Below are positions 44,206-55,615 of a stretch of 64,000 nt of DNA, one piece after another. The translations under genes and the position numbers were made by a program. The notes beneath the pieces are model-generated. The model made no database searches, was not told the origin of the DNA, and saw only the letters and a list, made by a program, of their open reading frames with translations. The stretch's first letter is position 1, and every line of letters begins with the position of its first letter. Source of the stretch: Gambelia wislizenii (lineage: Eukaryota; Chordata; Lepidosauria; Squamata; Crotaphytidae); NCBI GenBank assembly GCA_030847615.1, contig JAUMIR010000001.1:161173001-161237000 (forward strand). The letters run 5' to 3'.

Positions 44206-45600
44206 GCAGAAGAAAAACCCATTTTGCAACCATCAAAGACTCTGCTATTGTTGAATGGATTAGTGAATGACTCATCTCCAGGTGTTAACTCTGACCAGGG
44301 TATGACCTCTTTGGGGATTTTCCAAAGGCACTAGGTTGTATGTGACTCCAGCTTTGGTATCTGGCGGTCTCTGGTTTACCTGCCAACCACATGGAAGGCC
44401 ACATCCAGCCAAATTAATAAATATTGCCAATTATGCAATATTCCAAGATGCGGGCTTTCAGGATAGGTAACAGCACTGCAGACATGGAAGGCACTTTTAA
44501 GTAGACATTGTGCTTGTAAGAGTCTTCATACTTAAGGATGTTTCAGTGATAGTAGATGGAGAATGTAATTTTGCCAGCAAGCAAAATTAATAGCAACCTG
44601 CCTGCCAGGTTTGAGCCACCCCACCCCACCTTAAGAACAGTTGTGGAGTCTGTGAACCCAGGAGACACAGAGACTGGTTGGTTAGTTGGATGAGCGATTG
44701 GATAGGATGGACTATATCAGGTAGAGAAACAATGCCACGGGTAGGCTACAGGCCTTGAGTGACCTCTTTTGGGGGTTTTCTACTTGTTGTACAGAATATT
44801 GATTAGAAGTGGGAGGTGCTAATTACAGTATATCTCCCACAACTATAATTTGGGAAAGGGCACTTTACATTTGTCTGGGTGGGAAAGAGAGTAGGAGAAT
44901 TTGCAAGTCCTGGGTTCAAAATACAAACAGGCTGTGATCTTCAACCCACTTGCTCCACTTAGTCTCTAATTTTGTGCTTGAATGCAGCAATGAGGAAGCA
45001 GATGCTCATAGTACTCACTGAAAGATAAAGGGGAGAGAAAGAAAAGAGCATTCTTCATGAAGCCTGCCCTGTGATCATTGAACTGAGTAATCCTGTCCTC
45101 CTGACAGAACAACTTGATCTGAATAGCAAATCATAATCTGTCAAACGTGTTTATTTATAAGGGAAATTGGGACTCCATATGTAGTTTCACAAGCAGGGAA
45201 GGAAAGGAGGTGTGTGACAGTAGGTCACAAAATATCCTAACACAGTAACTGCTGGGCTGGGACTTGGGACAAAAAAGGGGAGATCCTCATTTAGCCACTG
45301 TTTACAGTTCATGAGACCTTGAAGGGCCACAGCCAGGGGGAAAAAACAGATAGAATGAGAAGGTTCTATTGGCAGGTGGTCCATTGGCCCAACTGAGTGA
45401 TGTTCAGGGCTGGCTTGGGAATGAGGTGGGAATGAGGCATCTGCCTCAAGTGGGTGGAGTGTCTGCAGAGTCAAACTGCACCACTCCCCTTTCCTTGGGA
45501 GGGCCCCCAACACCACATCTCCAAAGAGCCTCTTTATCCTGAGCTGACTACTGGCTACCAGAATCTCCTAGAGTGAGCTTTGACAGGTGATCTCCTAGAG
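44206..45600. other. Intergenic, nothing recognised
   Basis: Unique-looking sequence, no exon signal. The AC-rich CCACCCCACCCCACC run near 44620 is low complexity. Confidence 0.4.
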
Positions 45601-45791
45601 CAGTCCTTCTTAAGCTATTCAATGTGAGGACCAGTAGGCTCTTTTCCCCCATGTGCCAGGGACAGCACCATATTTATGCCCATTGGCCAAGACTGTTTCT
45701 TGCTTTCTTGGAAACTTGCTGAAAACCAGCCTAGCAACCAATGGCTCAGAGACCAGCACCGGTCCAGGGACCACCATTTTGAGTAGTACTG
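45601..45791. mobile_element. hAT-type MITE with perfect 8-bp target duplication
   Basis: CAGTCCTTCTTAAGC at the left and GAGTAGTACTG at the right. Flanked on both sides by TCCTAGAG (45593-45600 and 45792-45799), a perfect 8-bp hAT-type duplication. The interior has CCAGCACCGGTCCAGGGACC, typical of this family. Confidence 0.85.
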
Positions 45792-45799
45792 TCCTAGAG

Positions 45800-46825
45800 C
45801 ATCTGCGGAAAGACCATTCAGAACCAGACATTTATGCCCACCCAGCTCTGTGGGTGCCAGTGCTTGCTACCTTGTGTAGATGGCACTGGCTTTCAGAGAA
45901 GCCAAAGGGGCAGGGCAGGGCAGGGCATGGGGGGCAATACAAAGTGAAGGGAGGCAAGTGGTCAAAGAAGAGAGGGAGGCAAGTAGGGGACAGATACAGC
46001 TGGATGAAGCCTAGTGAACTAGTGACAGATGGGGAGGAGGTGACTAAGGAAAGCAAAGGAGACACAGTACCGATGATGATGAGCCTCCCAACTCACTGGT
46101 GGTGTTCTGTGAATTCACTGGTGACCATGGACTGCCTTTTATCATCTTGGTTGCCTATTTGGCTTACTTACTTTTTTAAAAAAAATTAAAATATTTTATA
46201 TTTACGTTCAAAATGGATCTCAGTATAGTCATACTAGTTATAGATGTTAAAACTGATGGCCATTGATTAGTCAGAATTGGATATTCCAGTTCTCTATTCC
46301 ATTCTTGCTGTAAACCTCTCATGTCATACTTTGATTTCTCAGCTTGAAACTAGGCACCCAAACCACTAAAGGCACTTTGTCAGTTTTGAAGTGTCTACCA
46401 CAATTTCCTGATGAGTTACGTATGCCCCCCTCCCTTTTGCTTCTAGCACACACCCCTGCCCCAGTTTGGAATTTTGATTTGAAACTCATCTTTGCAGCTT
46501 TGACAATGACCAAAACAATCAAACTAACAAAACTCTGTCAAGCTTTGGGGTGTCAGCATAAGGTCCCAAAGAGGTATGGTTGCCAGACATACAGAGAGAG
46601 AGATACAAAGAGAGACATTCTCTAGAAAGACCAAAAAAAAAAAACAAACAAAAAACCCATGCAAAATTACTTGATTCTATGAGTATATGTAATTTTCTAA
46701 ATTATATTAATTTGATTTAGAAACACATATTTCATGCAATTGCTGATGCTCCATGTGGTTCATCTCTCCTTACATCATAGTTCATACTTTCCAGGCATTT
46801 TCTGTACTTTTTGCTGGCCTTAAAG
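45800..46825. other. Intergenic, nothing firm recognised
   Basis: GGGCA tandem run near 45908-45925, poly-A tract at 46634-46644. No supported gene. Confidence 0.4.
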
Positions 46826-46827
46826 TA

Positions 46828-47406
46828 CAGTGGGCCCTTGGTATCTACTGGGGTTTGTTTCCAGAACCCCCTATAGATACCAAAATCCATGGATGCTCAA
46901 GTCCCATTATAGACCCTCTCTCTGGCTTTTCTTCACAAACAAAGATTCAGGAAGGACTCATCCAGCGCTTTCTGCTAGCGTGCTGATGACTAAAAAGGCC
47001 AATCCGAGATAAACAAGTCTGGTTGCAGAAAGCACAGCAGAAGGTTTTCTTGGGTGATGTTACCGGGTTGTGATTCTTTCTGCGTTGTCGTTTCTCTTCA
47101 AGACTTGTTCGGCGTGAGTTCTCAAATAAGGCTGCAGCATTGTGGATAGTGCGTCTCCATGCCTCCCAATGTGAGGCTAGGGTGGACTATTGTTGGTGAT
47201 CAATTTGGCCGAGCCTGAGATGTTTGTATCGGTTTTTTGGAGCGCCCCTCTTACGCTGACCCAATGGCGTAGTAAACTTGTGTCCCTTATATAAAATAGT
47301 GAATAGCAAGGTTTGCTTTTTGGATTCCCCCTCCCACAAAAATATTTTCAAGCTGTGGTTGATTGAATCTGCAGATGCAGAATCCATGGATACAGAGGGT
47401 TGACAG
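46828..47406. mobile_element. Tigger/mariner-type MITE split by a LINE tail
   Basis: Left part 46828-46911 (CAGTGGGCCCTTGGTATC, CTCAAGTCCCATTATA) and right part 47262-47406 (CAATGGCGTAGTAAAC, AATATTTTCAAGCTGTGG, GAGGGTTGACAG) make one MITE once the LINE fragment is removed. TA at each end. Confidence 0.85.
46912..47261 (-). mobile_element. Non-LTR retrotransposon C-terminal fragment, minus strand
   Basis: Reverse complement of the 32.2-kb fragment: 3' end TCTCTCTGGCTTTTCTTCAC, CCHC finger region near 46985-47040, and the KRGAPK segment near 47245. Inserted into the MITE between ATTATA and CAATGG. Confidence 0.85.
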
Positions 47407-47489
47407 TACAGTACTGTCTATCTATGGCCTTCTCCTCTCCTGCTTTTTCAGTAGCTGCTGCACATTAAGTGGTGCATGGTCTAAAACAG

Positions 47490-47503
47490 CCACCAGAGGG
47501 CAA
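47490..47503 (+). promoter_or_regulatory. CTCF-like motif
   Basis: CCACCAGAGGGCAA, 13 of 14 positions of the CCASYAGRKGGCRS consensus. The strongest match noticed in the window. Confidence 0.4.
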
Positions 47504-47821
47504 TAATGACTGAGATAACATTGTCCATATACACCATAGTACTGCAATTTGCTTTAAAGGGACAAAACAGAGATATAAAATAACATGTTTTTAACATAGC
47601 ACTAGCATTACCCCCCAAAAAAAGTATCTAAAATCAAATATAGGGCAACTTAATATTTCTTTAAAGTCAAGTCTGTGCCATTACATTTTTACTATTTGTT
47701 GGATGAATTACCCCCCCCCACCGCCCTCCACTGCCACAATTCATGTGTCATCCTTTGGCCTGCAATCATATATCACAAAAATATCAACATGAATTTAAAC
47801 CACTCCCTTGGCCATGTTGGA

Positions 47822-47895
47822 GGAGCTCTGCAGGAGACCTGTCTCTCAGAGGTAAAGCTCATGCTTTCTACACAGAAGATTTCAGCTTAAATCCC
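47822..47895 (+). repeat. Worn tRNA-derived SINE head
   Basis: CTCTCAGAGGTAAAGCTCAT and CTTTCTACACAGAAGATTTC, TTAAATCCCTGGCAG look like the A box, anticodon region and B box of a tRNA-derived SINE. No tail seen. Confidence 0.4.
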
Positions 47896-48169
47896 TGGCA
47901 GAACTGGTTCAAGATATTTTTCCCCTGAAGTAGAGCAGCAAATAGTGCTCCTCCTAATTCCTACTTGATAGGCAGCCTGCTATGAGTGCATAAAGTGAAA
48001 AATCCACTTGAAAATAGCTTTAATTGAAATTATGTTTTATTTGGATTATTTATTGCAACCCACAAAGACTTCATGTGAGACTCTACTCCATCCCCAAATT
48101 CCTGCCCCTTCAGAGAAAAGGGAGAGACAGGAGAACTTAACTTGATTGAGTCACAGCCTCAAAGCATCT

Positions 48170-48700
48170 TGTCTAGATGGTCTGTTTACCCTGTCTTGCC
48201 CCCGTCTTATAGCCCTGCAGTTCTAACAACACAGGGCTTTTGGCCCATTTTGCCCCAGGGCAGTCCTCATGATGCCTGGGGCAAAGACAGGAGAGATGGG
48301 GTAAAGCCCAATGAAATGCTATATTAAAATACCAATGGAAAACTGCTTCAGCTGTGCAGGGTGGGGGGAAACACATCAGGCTCCATGTGATCACAGAAGC
48401 CCATACCAGCACGCTGGCTCATCAGTGCAACTGCCATCTGCTTCATTCTTTCCAAAGCCAGGAAGCAGGCCTGCAGCATGTGATCGGGGCTGGTTCCGTG
48501 GTCACATGCTGTTGGCCAGCTTCCTGGCTTCAGAGAGAGCAACGCGGACAGAAGCAGCAGCGTCAGTTGTAGAGACAGGCTGGTGTGGAGATTTGGACTC
48601 TCTCCCATTTTGTTCAGGTAAAGAGGGAGGAACGAGCCAGATCTGTGGCCAGAATATGCTGGTGGGGAGCCGGTGTATTCTGGCCCATGTAGATGAGTCC
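48170..48700. mobile_element. hAT-like MITE, about 530 bp
   Basis: Left GTCTAGATGGTCTGTTTACC, right TGGCCCATGTAGATGAGTCC: imperfect inverted ends. The interior GTCACATGCTGTTGGCCAGC, TTCCTGGCTTCAGAGAGAG is shared with the 15.86-16.36-kb element. Confidence 0.55.
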
Positions 48701-48899
48701 AAAGTGTGTTCCTCAAGACTTGAAGGCATCTTGAGAAACCATAGATACCTTCTTGCTCAAAAGATCAATATGTTATTTGTACTGTGCATTCTTTTCCCCT
48801 CTACCAATTATGTAGGCTCAAGCTCACTCTTAATATGATAGGCTTGTTTGTTTCAGATAAGGCATGCTCTATGACATACATATTCCCTCCAACTCTCCT

Positions 48900-49430
48900 G
48901 ATTTGGCAGGGATAGTCTGCTCAATGCCAGGTTGGTGAATGATAAAACAGCTGCCATTCAGAACATGATCCTAGACGAGCATGCCGACCTGGCATGTATT
49001 ACAGTGACTTAATTGGATGAGGTTTGGGGTGGGTGGGCATCTCTCTCAGCTTTGCCTACCAAGATTCTCAGTGCAGCAGCAGTTGAGACCTGGGGAGCAG
49101 GGTGGTGGAGGTGCAGTATTCTCCTGACCAGGCACCCTATCCCCTAGTCTGCAGGGCGTGAGCGTGTTTATTTAAACATGGGTAGCCAGGACACATTAGG
49201 GATTCTATTGCTGTACTGCCCACTCTGCTGCTCTACAGTCTCCCTTCCTGAGCTAGCTGGGGTGGTTTCAGGGGTGGTGTTGGTGTCTCCACAACTACTG
49301 GTGCTGAGGGACTTCAACATCCATGCTGAGGCTATGCTGTTGGGAGTGTCTCAGGACTTCATGGCCTCCATGACAACCATGGGTCTGTCCCAAATGGAAT
49401 CTGGGCTCTCATACGGCTGGGCACACTCTA
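48900..49430 (+). mobile_element. Non-LTR retrotransposon endonuclease-domain fragment
   Basis: The plus strand encodes NARLVNDKTAAIQNMILDEH, ADLACITVT, a stop, then LDEVWGGW, and later YLNMGSQDTLGILLLYCPLC, VLVSPQLLVLRDFNIHAEAM and FMASMTTMGLSQ. The DFNIHAE block is the conserved APE-type endonuclease GDFN motif. Stops and frame changes show decay. Probably L2/CR1-group, clade not certain. It is cut off where the unclassified repeat begins at 49431. Confidence 0.75.
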
Positions 49431-50040
49431 GACCTTGTCTATACAAGGCTATAAAATGTGGATTGATGTGCAGCTTTCATTTACCACCATAATTTTTGGC
49501 AAGATTGCAGACACGCAAAGCTATCCACGTTCATTGTTCAAATGGGCATACCTGCAAATCAAGATGGTGCATGTGAGTGAATTACTCATGTTTTTATTCC
49601 CACCAGTTGCCACTACTGAACAGTTTAAAAAAAAAAAGCATATCCAAGGTGCAGAACTGCAATGTTCTGTTTAAATAAACAGAAAAGAAGAAGAAGAAAG
49701 GCTGTTTTGTCACCTCAGTGCATGATCACTATGGCAAAAACCCAACATGGTGGTTTGGGGCACTTGCCTTGCAAGTTCTGTCCCCTGTGCACATCCGACC
49801 AATCAGCTTTCCACTTCCGCTCTTATTGAGAATGCGCATCAAAGCGAATTTGTTGCCCCAACAAGCGGGAATGTGCATTTCCTTTGGAGATTTTTTTTTA
49901 ATCGGGAAAAGCTGTGAAGGATTTTCCTGTAGCATATTTGGCATTTTTGGCTCCCTTCTTCTGAGAGCAGCGGATTGATGTTGGATCTCATTTAGACAAA
50001 TCATATTCTCCTCAAATTCTATGAGGAGTATTTTCACCAT
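49431..50040 (+). repeat. Unclassified about 600-bp dispersed repeat, copy A
   Basis: Blocks in order: TATAAAATGTGGATTGATG, TTTTTGGCAAGATTGCAGAC, GGGCATACCTGCAAATCAAG, GAATTACTCATGTTTTTATT, GAAAGGCTGTTTTGTCACCT, ACCAATCAGCTTTCCACTTC, GGAAAAGCTGTGAAGGATTT, CAAATTCTATGAGGAGTATT. All recur in the same order at 57.5 and 62.3 kb. Confidence 0.85.
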
Positions 50041-50182
50041 ATAAATAACTTCCTTGTATTCTGTATAAGGGGGAGGGTGTGTTGTGCAGCTTTAGATTTT
50101 CCTTTTAACCTCTGAGCATGTCAACAACTGGACATCCTTTCGGCTTGAGTCCAGTTGCTTCATTAGCCACCAGAGCCACCCT

Positions 50183-50405
50183 GGATGGCCATTCTGTGCT
50201 TTGCACCAAGCAGGCAGGTTCAGAGATGCCACTTGCTATGTTCTTATGGCTAGATGTGTCATGGTCACAACAGAACTGCAAGCCCTGGAGGACCCTGGGA
50301 GATCTCAGCACTGATGTCATCATTTTCCATCTGGCTATGGGGATGTAGCCAGATGCTTCTCTAGGCCTGCCCACTCCATGTAAAGCACAGAATGGCCACA
50401 TGGGG
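50183..50405. mobile_element. Foldback MITE with GGCCATTCTGTGCTTT arms
   Basis: GGATGGCCATTCTGTGCTTT and GTAAAGCACAGAATGGCCAC are inverted arms about 220 bp apart. A central block (TCTCAGCACTGATGTCATCA, TTTTCCATCTGGCTATG) also occurs near 37.1 kb. Confidence 0.7.
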
Positions 50406-51479
50406 CATTTTTAGTAAGTGGGGATAGGAGGTATATGGCTCAGCATAGCGTAGGTCCACATGTGGATATTTATGTCAGGATGCTGGGATATACGATCACT
50501 GGAAATTTGTACTATAAAGAGCTAGTATGGTATGCTACAGCCTGCAGAGGCTAGCAATAAGAAGGCTAGATGCAGCTGGCGAGCATATCTAGATTATGTC
50601 TGGGAGACAAGTGTGGTAAGGACATGTGAAGAAAGTCTTATCTATATGGGAAAATGTGTGTGAGAACTACCAACATCATAACCCATGACTGTACTGTATC
50701 TGTACTGTATAATTGGATCACCCCACTAACTGTCTGTGCACTTGACTTGGATTTAGCTCTCAGGCTGTGTGTTTTCAATCTGGGCCGTACAGGGACAGGA
50801 CTGCAATGTACATATGTAGTCAGTATGCTAGGAGTCTCAGACTCATTGTAAATATTACTATAATATGCTTTAGTAAAGAGGAATAGTTTAGACACACATC
50901 TGTATCTGCGTGCTCATTTCTTCGTCTGATGATTGCAACTCTGCTACAACAACTTTTTCTGCCTGGTCCTCTTGATATGCTCACAGGCACCAGTGCACTA
51001 CCATGACAATTTATGCTACACTGACAGACTGCAGGATTGAGGTCAATGGGTCTAATGCTAGTTACCTACAGGATTCCAGCCATGTAGTTGCTCGTTCTTG
51101 GATAGTGTGTGACTATTCACCAGTGACTTCACTTTGCAGAAACAGCCACTGTACACAATGGGACAATAGGCAAACATATTAGAAGAAATCAGTTGCACAA
51201 TGTACATGTTCAGTAGAAGGATGGTGTAGCACAACCAGTGTGTGACTATGTGAGTATAGATTTACATTATGGAAGCTCAATGTAGGATCTAGTCAATTGA
51301 TTCCCTTGCTTGTTTGTAACACACATAAGCATCTAATTTTCCAAGTCATAAAACTGCCACAGTAGCTATTTAATGGTCCTCGGCTGTGCATATATTGAAT
51401 GCCTGGCCTTTTGTAAAGAGATTGGAAAGCAACTTAGCATGTCAATCAGTCCAAACTAGTCATTGATATTTTATGGCCC
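50406..51479. other. Intergenic, little recognised
   Basis: A worn 90-bp-repeat-like segment (GGATTGAGGTCAATGGGTCT, GTTACCTACAGGATTCCAGC) near 51035-51080. Nothing else. Confidence 0.4.
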
Positions 51480-52190
51480 TTCTTACTTACTCATCAGCAC
51501 ATTTCTGCTGTTATTATTCCAAGCTTTTTATTTTGCTATGAAATGTTACAAATGGGACAAAAGCATGCTGGGTATATTCTCAAAGGGAAGGTCTCCAGAA
51601 GGATTTACCATTCATCTTTCTGTCTAAAAAAAATAATAATCAATATTTAGCATCTTATTTCAGAGTTGAAAGAGAATGTGTACAGCAGTATTTCTGGCTA
51701 TTGACCTTGAACACTGATCAGGATATTAGAATGCTCAGGCTGACTAGAGAAAGAAAGCAGAAAATTCTAATTAAATCACCAGGGGGCATAATTTCCTCCA
51801 TATATCACAGGCCCCAATAAACATGGAGGCCGTTTTTATCTGTAGTAGAGTTCTTGTTTACGGTACATAATCTTCAAATAACTAAGCTTTTTTATTGAAA
51901 TCAATCCCTCTCTCTCCTTTAGGAGACATAAAAAATTGCTATAGCTTGAGGAAAAGACAACAGCATCCTTTTGGGCCTGGGGTCAAAGATCAGCCTACTT
52001 CTAAGGACAAACATCTGCTACCACTAATGATGATAGTGCCAGCAGGAGGCAAAGCAACAGACATAGTTATTAGAGTTAATGAAATACAGTATTACATTAG
52101 AGCAACTCTAATGTGTTGTATTGCTCTGTTGAGACAGATTTCAAACTACACCTTAGCTGCATAGCATAGAGTGATGCAGTACTGTCATTA
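51480..52190. other. Unique AT-rich non-coding block, possible conserved element
   Basis: No transposable-element ends are recognised for about 700 bp, in contrast to both flanks. It contains homeodomain-type TAATTA/ATTAAAT cores, a CTCF-like CACCAGGGGGC at 51777-51787 and CCAGCAGGAGGC at 52039-52050. A 10-base inverted pair CATTAGAGCA / CTCTAATGTG lies near 52093-52113. Confidence 0.35.
51776..51789 (+). promoter_or_regulatory. CTCF-like motif
   Basis: TCACCAGGGGGCAT matches 12 of 14 consensus positions, with the core ACCAGGGGGCA intact. Confidence 0.3.
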
Positions 52191-52222
52191 GTTTAGATGC
52201 TTTTGAAAGTGGTGCCATCAGA

Positions 52223-52443
52223 GGCTCATTCACACTACACAATTATAGCGCTATTATTCCACTTTAACTGCTATGATTCCCTCCTATGGAATCCCAATGT
52301 TTGTCATTTGATTTGGCACTAGAGTGCTCTGGCTGAGAATTCTAAATGCCTCTCCATGAACTGCAAATCCCAGGGTTCCATGGGATGCTGCCACAGTAGT
52401 TAAAGTGGAATGTAGCACTATACTTGGGTGGTGTGAATGGGCC
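52223..52443. mobile_element. Foldback MITE, hAT-like
   Basis: GGCTCATTCACACTACACAA at the left and GGGTGGTGTGAATGGGCC at the right, with inner arms CTATTATTCCACTTTAACTG / AGTTAAAGTGGAATGTAGCA. The inner arms are related to those of the 40.05-kb MITE, although the outer ends differ. Confidence 0.75.
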
Positions 52444-52915
52444 TGAGGGCAGAACTGTCAAGGCAGAAGTCGATAACCCCTCTCAGCAGAATTAACAGGG
52501 TACAGTGTTGTTACAAAGGCGGCTCTGGATCTGCTATATGCACCATGGATTTGTTTGTCATTAGTGCACCATGGATTTGTTTATAATTAACCTGATACTT
52601 TGGCTCAAGAATCCATTTTATTTCACAACCTGAACAGTTTCCAGAAACAAGGGTCCTGACTAGGCAGGAGAAAAAAGTGCCCAGGGATGTGGATTAAGTC
52701 ACCTTCGCAGCAGCAACTTTTGTCTAGATGATTTTTTTCTTTAAAAATGTTGCCCACGCAGCAATGCACACTGAAGTTCACACAGAGCCCCTTCCCAAGA
52801 ATCAAGATAGTGGCTGCGTGAACAGGGTGCTTATTATTCCCTCCCCCCTTTTATCATTGTTCTACATTTTTTTTTACATTTTAAACTTTTGATTTAAAAG
52901 GGCAGAAGGGAGACC

Positions 52916-53272
52916 TTCCACTTGTATAAAAAAAAAATTGCCTCAGCATGGTGAAATAGCACATCCTCACTGGTCTGGGAAGTCAAAATGGCACTTCCAG
53001 ACTCAACTGGAAGAAAGCCCACCCCTGCTTGCACAACGGACCAAATTCCTCCTGGCCCAGAATGTGTAGCGCTGTGAATCGATCATCTAAATGACCACTG
53101 ACATGCATCTCCCTGCAATTTTTTTTAAAACTTTGTGGAAAACCATGAAGTCTCTTAAGGTGCAATTTATGGAATTTTTTGCCCCTCTCCTTCCAAATAC
53201 GGCAAGTCTCCTGTGCAGCTTGTTGGGACAACAGGTATTCTCTGCAAATTCTATGAGGGGCAATTTCACTAT
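52916..53272 (+). repeat. Unclassified dispersed repeat, divergent copy D
   Basis: Shares ATTGCCTCAGCATGGTGA, TCCTTCCAAATACGGCAAGT, GGACAACAGGTATTCTCTGC and AAATTCTATGAGGGGCAATTT with the right half of copies A-C. The left half is missing or too diverged. Confidence 0.6.
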
Positions 53273-53330
53273 TTTATTATTTATTTATTTATCTATCCCG
53301 CCTTTCTCCCAAGATGGGATCCAAGGGTTG
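53273..53330 (-). repeat. SINE-like tail, minus strand
   Basis: (TTTA)n then TCCCGCCTTTCTCCCAAGAT, GGGATCCAAGG; same tail as near 8.16 and 19.85 kb. Confidence 0.55.
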
Positions 53331-55409
53331 TTTAGACAACCCCACAGTTAAGGTTCCAGGATGCTACAGCAGTGTAGGAGCCATAGAATGTATATCCATC
53401 AGCCTTGATTAAATTAAAGAGAGGTTGGTTCCTGTAACTGGGGAGGGACAAGCAAATGTTTGTATGATTACCATGTCAGCCAACCACACATGATGCAAGG
53501 ACAATAGGTATTCTGTTCCCTGAGATAAAAAGATATGCCACCCTCACCATTGTTGTCTCGCCTACTCCCCTGTGTCCTTACCATCCTCCCTTCATCATTC
53601 ATAGTCTCAAATGACTTACTCTGATGTTTCCTTCCTCAGAGTGAGACATTGCAGATGGAGGACATGTACTGCCCTGGCACAGGCAATCTCTTTTTCCCCC
53701 TCCCCATAGTGCCTTATTCTTAGGACCCCTCAAAGGAAAGCATGCAGCCATCGTCAGGTTCTAGGACAGCAAGAGAGCAGCAAGGTTTTACAGACTAGGG
53801 GGAGTAGCTGGGACAGAGTTCCCTAGGGCACCTGTTTCTGCTCTGGAGAGCCCACCCGGATGCTTCCTGGTGGTGGCAGAGGTCCCAGCAGAGTAGCCCA
53901 CAAGGCTCTTTGAAAAACAGTAGGGAACCTCCCAGGAGCAGGGAAGGAATACTTGCCCATGGCCTTCCATCACTCAGTGATGGTCTCAGTTTGCCTCATG
54001 AATTGGCCAGCCTGGCCACAAAGGAGTCTTCGAATTGGCCAGTCAAAATCCTTGTGGGGAAAATTATTATTGGGTCCTGAAGCAGGAAGTAAATCAAACA
54101 TTAGAGTACCCTTGGTGAAACCCTTTGCTTAGAAATATTGTGTTAAACCATGTTAAACAGGAAGCAAGATAAAGAGGCAAGGAACTCCCTTGAGCCTTCT
54201 ACTCATTAGCCAAAACCCTTTGTTTTGATCCAGCCAGGGTCCATTTTCAGTGCCATCAAACAATTTCCACCCTTTGTTCTGAACTCCATCAGTCTACTAC
54301 TTTGAAATTTCTGGTATCAGAAGAAAACTTTCATGTTGACATTAAACTGAGCTTTGACATTAAACCCAGGTTTTCCATATTATTCCTCAGTACTCTTTGT
54401 TAGCATGACTTTCTGTTTCACTTTGGTATTTATCCCATATTTCCAGAGCAAAAGGTTCCTCTTATATTGTCCTATTGAGCTACCTTATTCCTCTTCCCCC
54501 CACACCCCATGTATCTTCTAGTTGTGAGCCTTACATTCGCAGGGGGGCCCATCATTATGGGGGCCCCCATAGTAACCCTCCTCCTGCAAAAACATTATTA
54601 GTAACAATCTGAATATTCTGTACCGTGAATAGCTTAGGTTGAGTTAGGTTACATTGACCTGAAATAAACATATGGGACCCCCAAAATAAAGCATTACAGG
54701 GGGTCCCAAAATTCTTTAAACCGGTTCTGACAACAGTCCTGCAAGTTAAATCTAGATCATCCACACACACACTCACACATGCCCTACATCACAGCTGGAG
54801 AGGAGTGACGTGGAAAGAGCCATCGCAATATTCAAAGTGGAGCCTTTCAGATTAATAGTTTAGTCTTGAGTGCTGAACGAGGGACATTATCAGACAAGGC
54901 AAATAAGGTGTCATAAGGACGCCTAATGATTGCAATAGGGTGCACGTACCAGACAACGTTGCCCTTTCGCGATCATATCCAGTTAAAAAAATGTACTTTT
55001 TATTTACGTCTCAAGCCGTCAATTGATCCTGTGGCACTTTTATGCCAGCATTGCTGGCATTTAAAACTTTGTGCCATTGTACTCATGTAAATGCAGCATC
55101 AATGGCCAGTCCAGTGAGAACACTTCTGGGTGAGATCATGACATCCAGGTAGAAGACGCTCTTTTTATGACCCTCCCCAGTTTACTTGGAAGTTTTAAAG
55201 TGTGTTTGTGTGCTTTTTAAAACTTTTTGAGTGTTCTAGGTATTCTCATGAGAATCTGCGGGATTTCAAATGAGGAAGTGAAGAGAGCTCCAGTCACTCC
55301 TCATTCATTGCTGGGAAGCCTTTTGCCAGGATAGAAGGTAAGTGTGGCATGTGGAGTTCTTTTGCTGGCATAAAAATGGCAAAGTTATGCTGGCAAAAGA
55401 ACAGGGTTT
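53331..55409. other. Intergenic, nothing firm recognised
   Basis: A small perfect hairpin GGGGGCCCATCATTATGGGGGCCCCC-like near 54542-54570 is the only structure seen. No exon. Confidence 0.4.
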
Positions 55410-55615
55410 AGTGGGGTGGTCTGATAAAGTCCTAGGACTCTGGGGGAACTATGGTTTGAATCCCCCACTCAACTACAAAAAACTACAGGGTGACCTTAGG
55501 CAAGTCACACTCTCTCAACCTAAGAGGAAAGCAATGGCAAACCTCCTCCGAACAAATTTTGCCAAGAAAACCACATGATAGAGTCACCATGAGTCAGTAT
55601 TAACTTGCACACAAC
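55410..55615 (+). mobile_element. Sauria SINE, head degenerate
   Basis: TCCTAGGACTCTGGGGGAAC, GTTTGAATCCCCCACTCAAC (B-box region), GGGTGACCTTAGGCAAGTCA, CAACTCCTCCGAACAAATTT-type body and TTAACTTGCACACAACAG tail. Confidence 0.85.

Noticed and set aside
45653..46189. Longest open frame in the window, 178 codons, plus strand
   Set aside because: Its first part lies inside the hAT MITE at 45601-45791, its composition is low-complexity further on, and no domain is recognisable.
48311..48838. 175-codon plus-strand frame with an overlapping 122-codon minus frame
   Set aside because: Both cover a hAT-like MITE; frames open on both strands reflect GC-rich composition.
49729..50040. Conserved protein family encoded by the minus strands of the 600-bp repeats
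   Set aside because: Related peptides appear only piecewise, in shifting frames with stops; shared DNA ancestry explains them.
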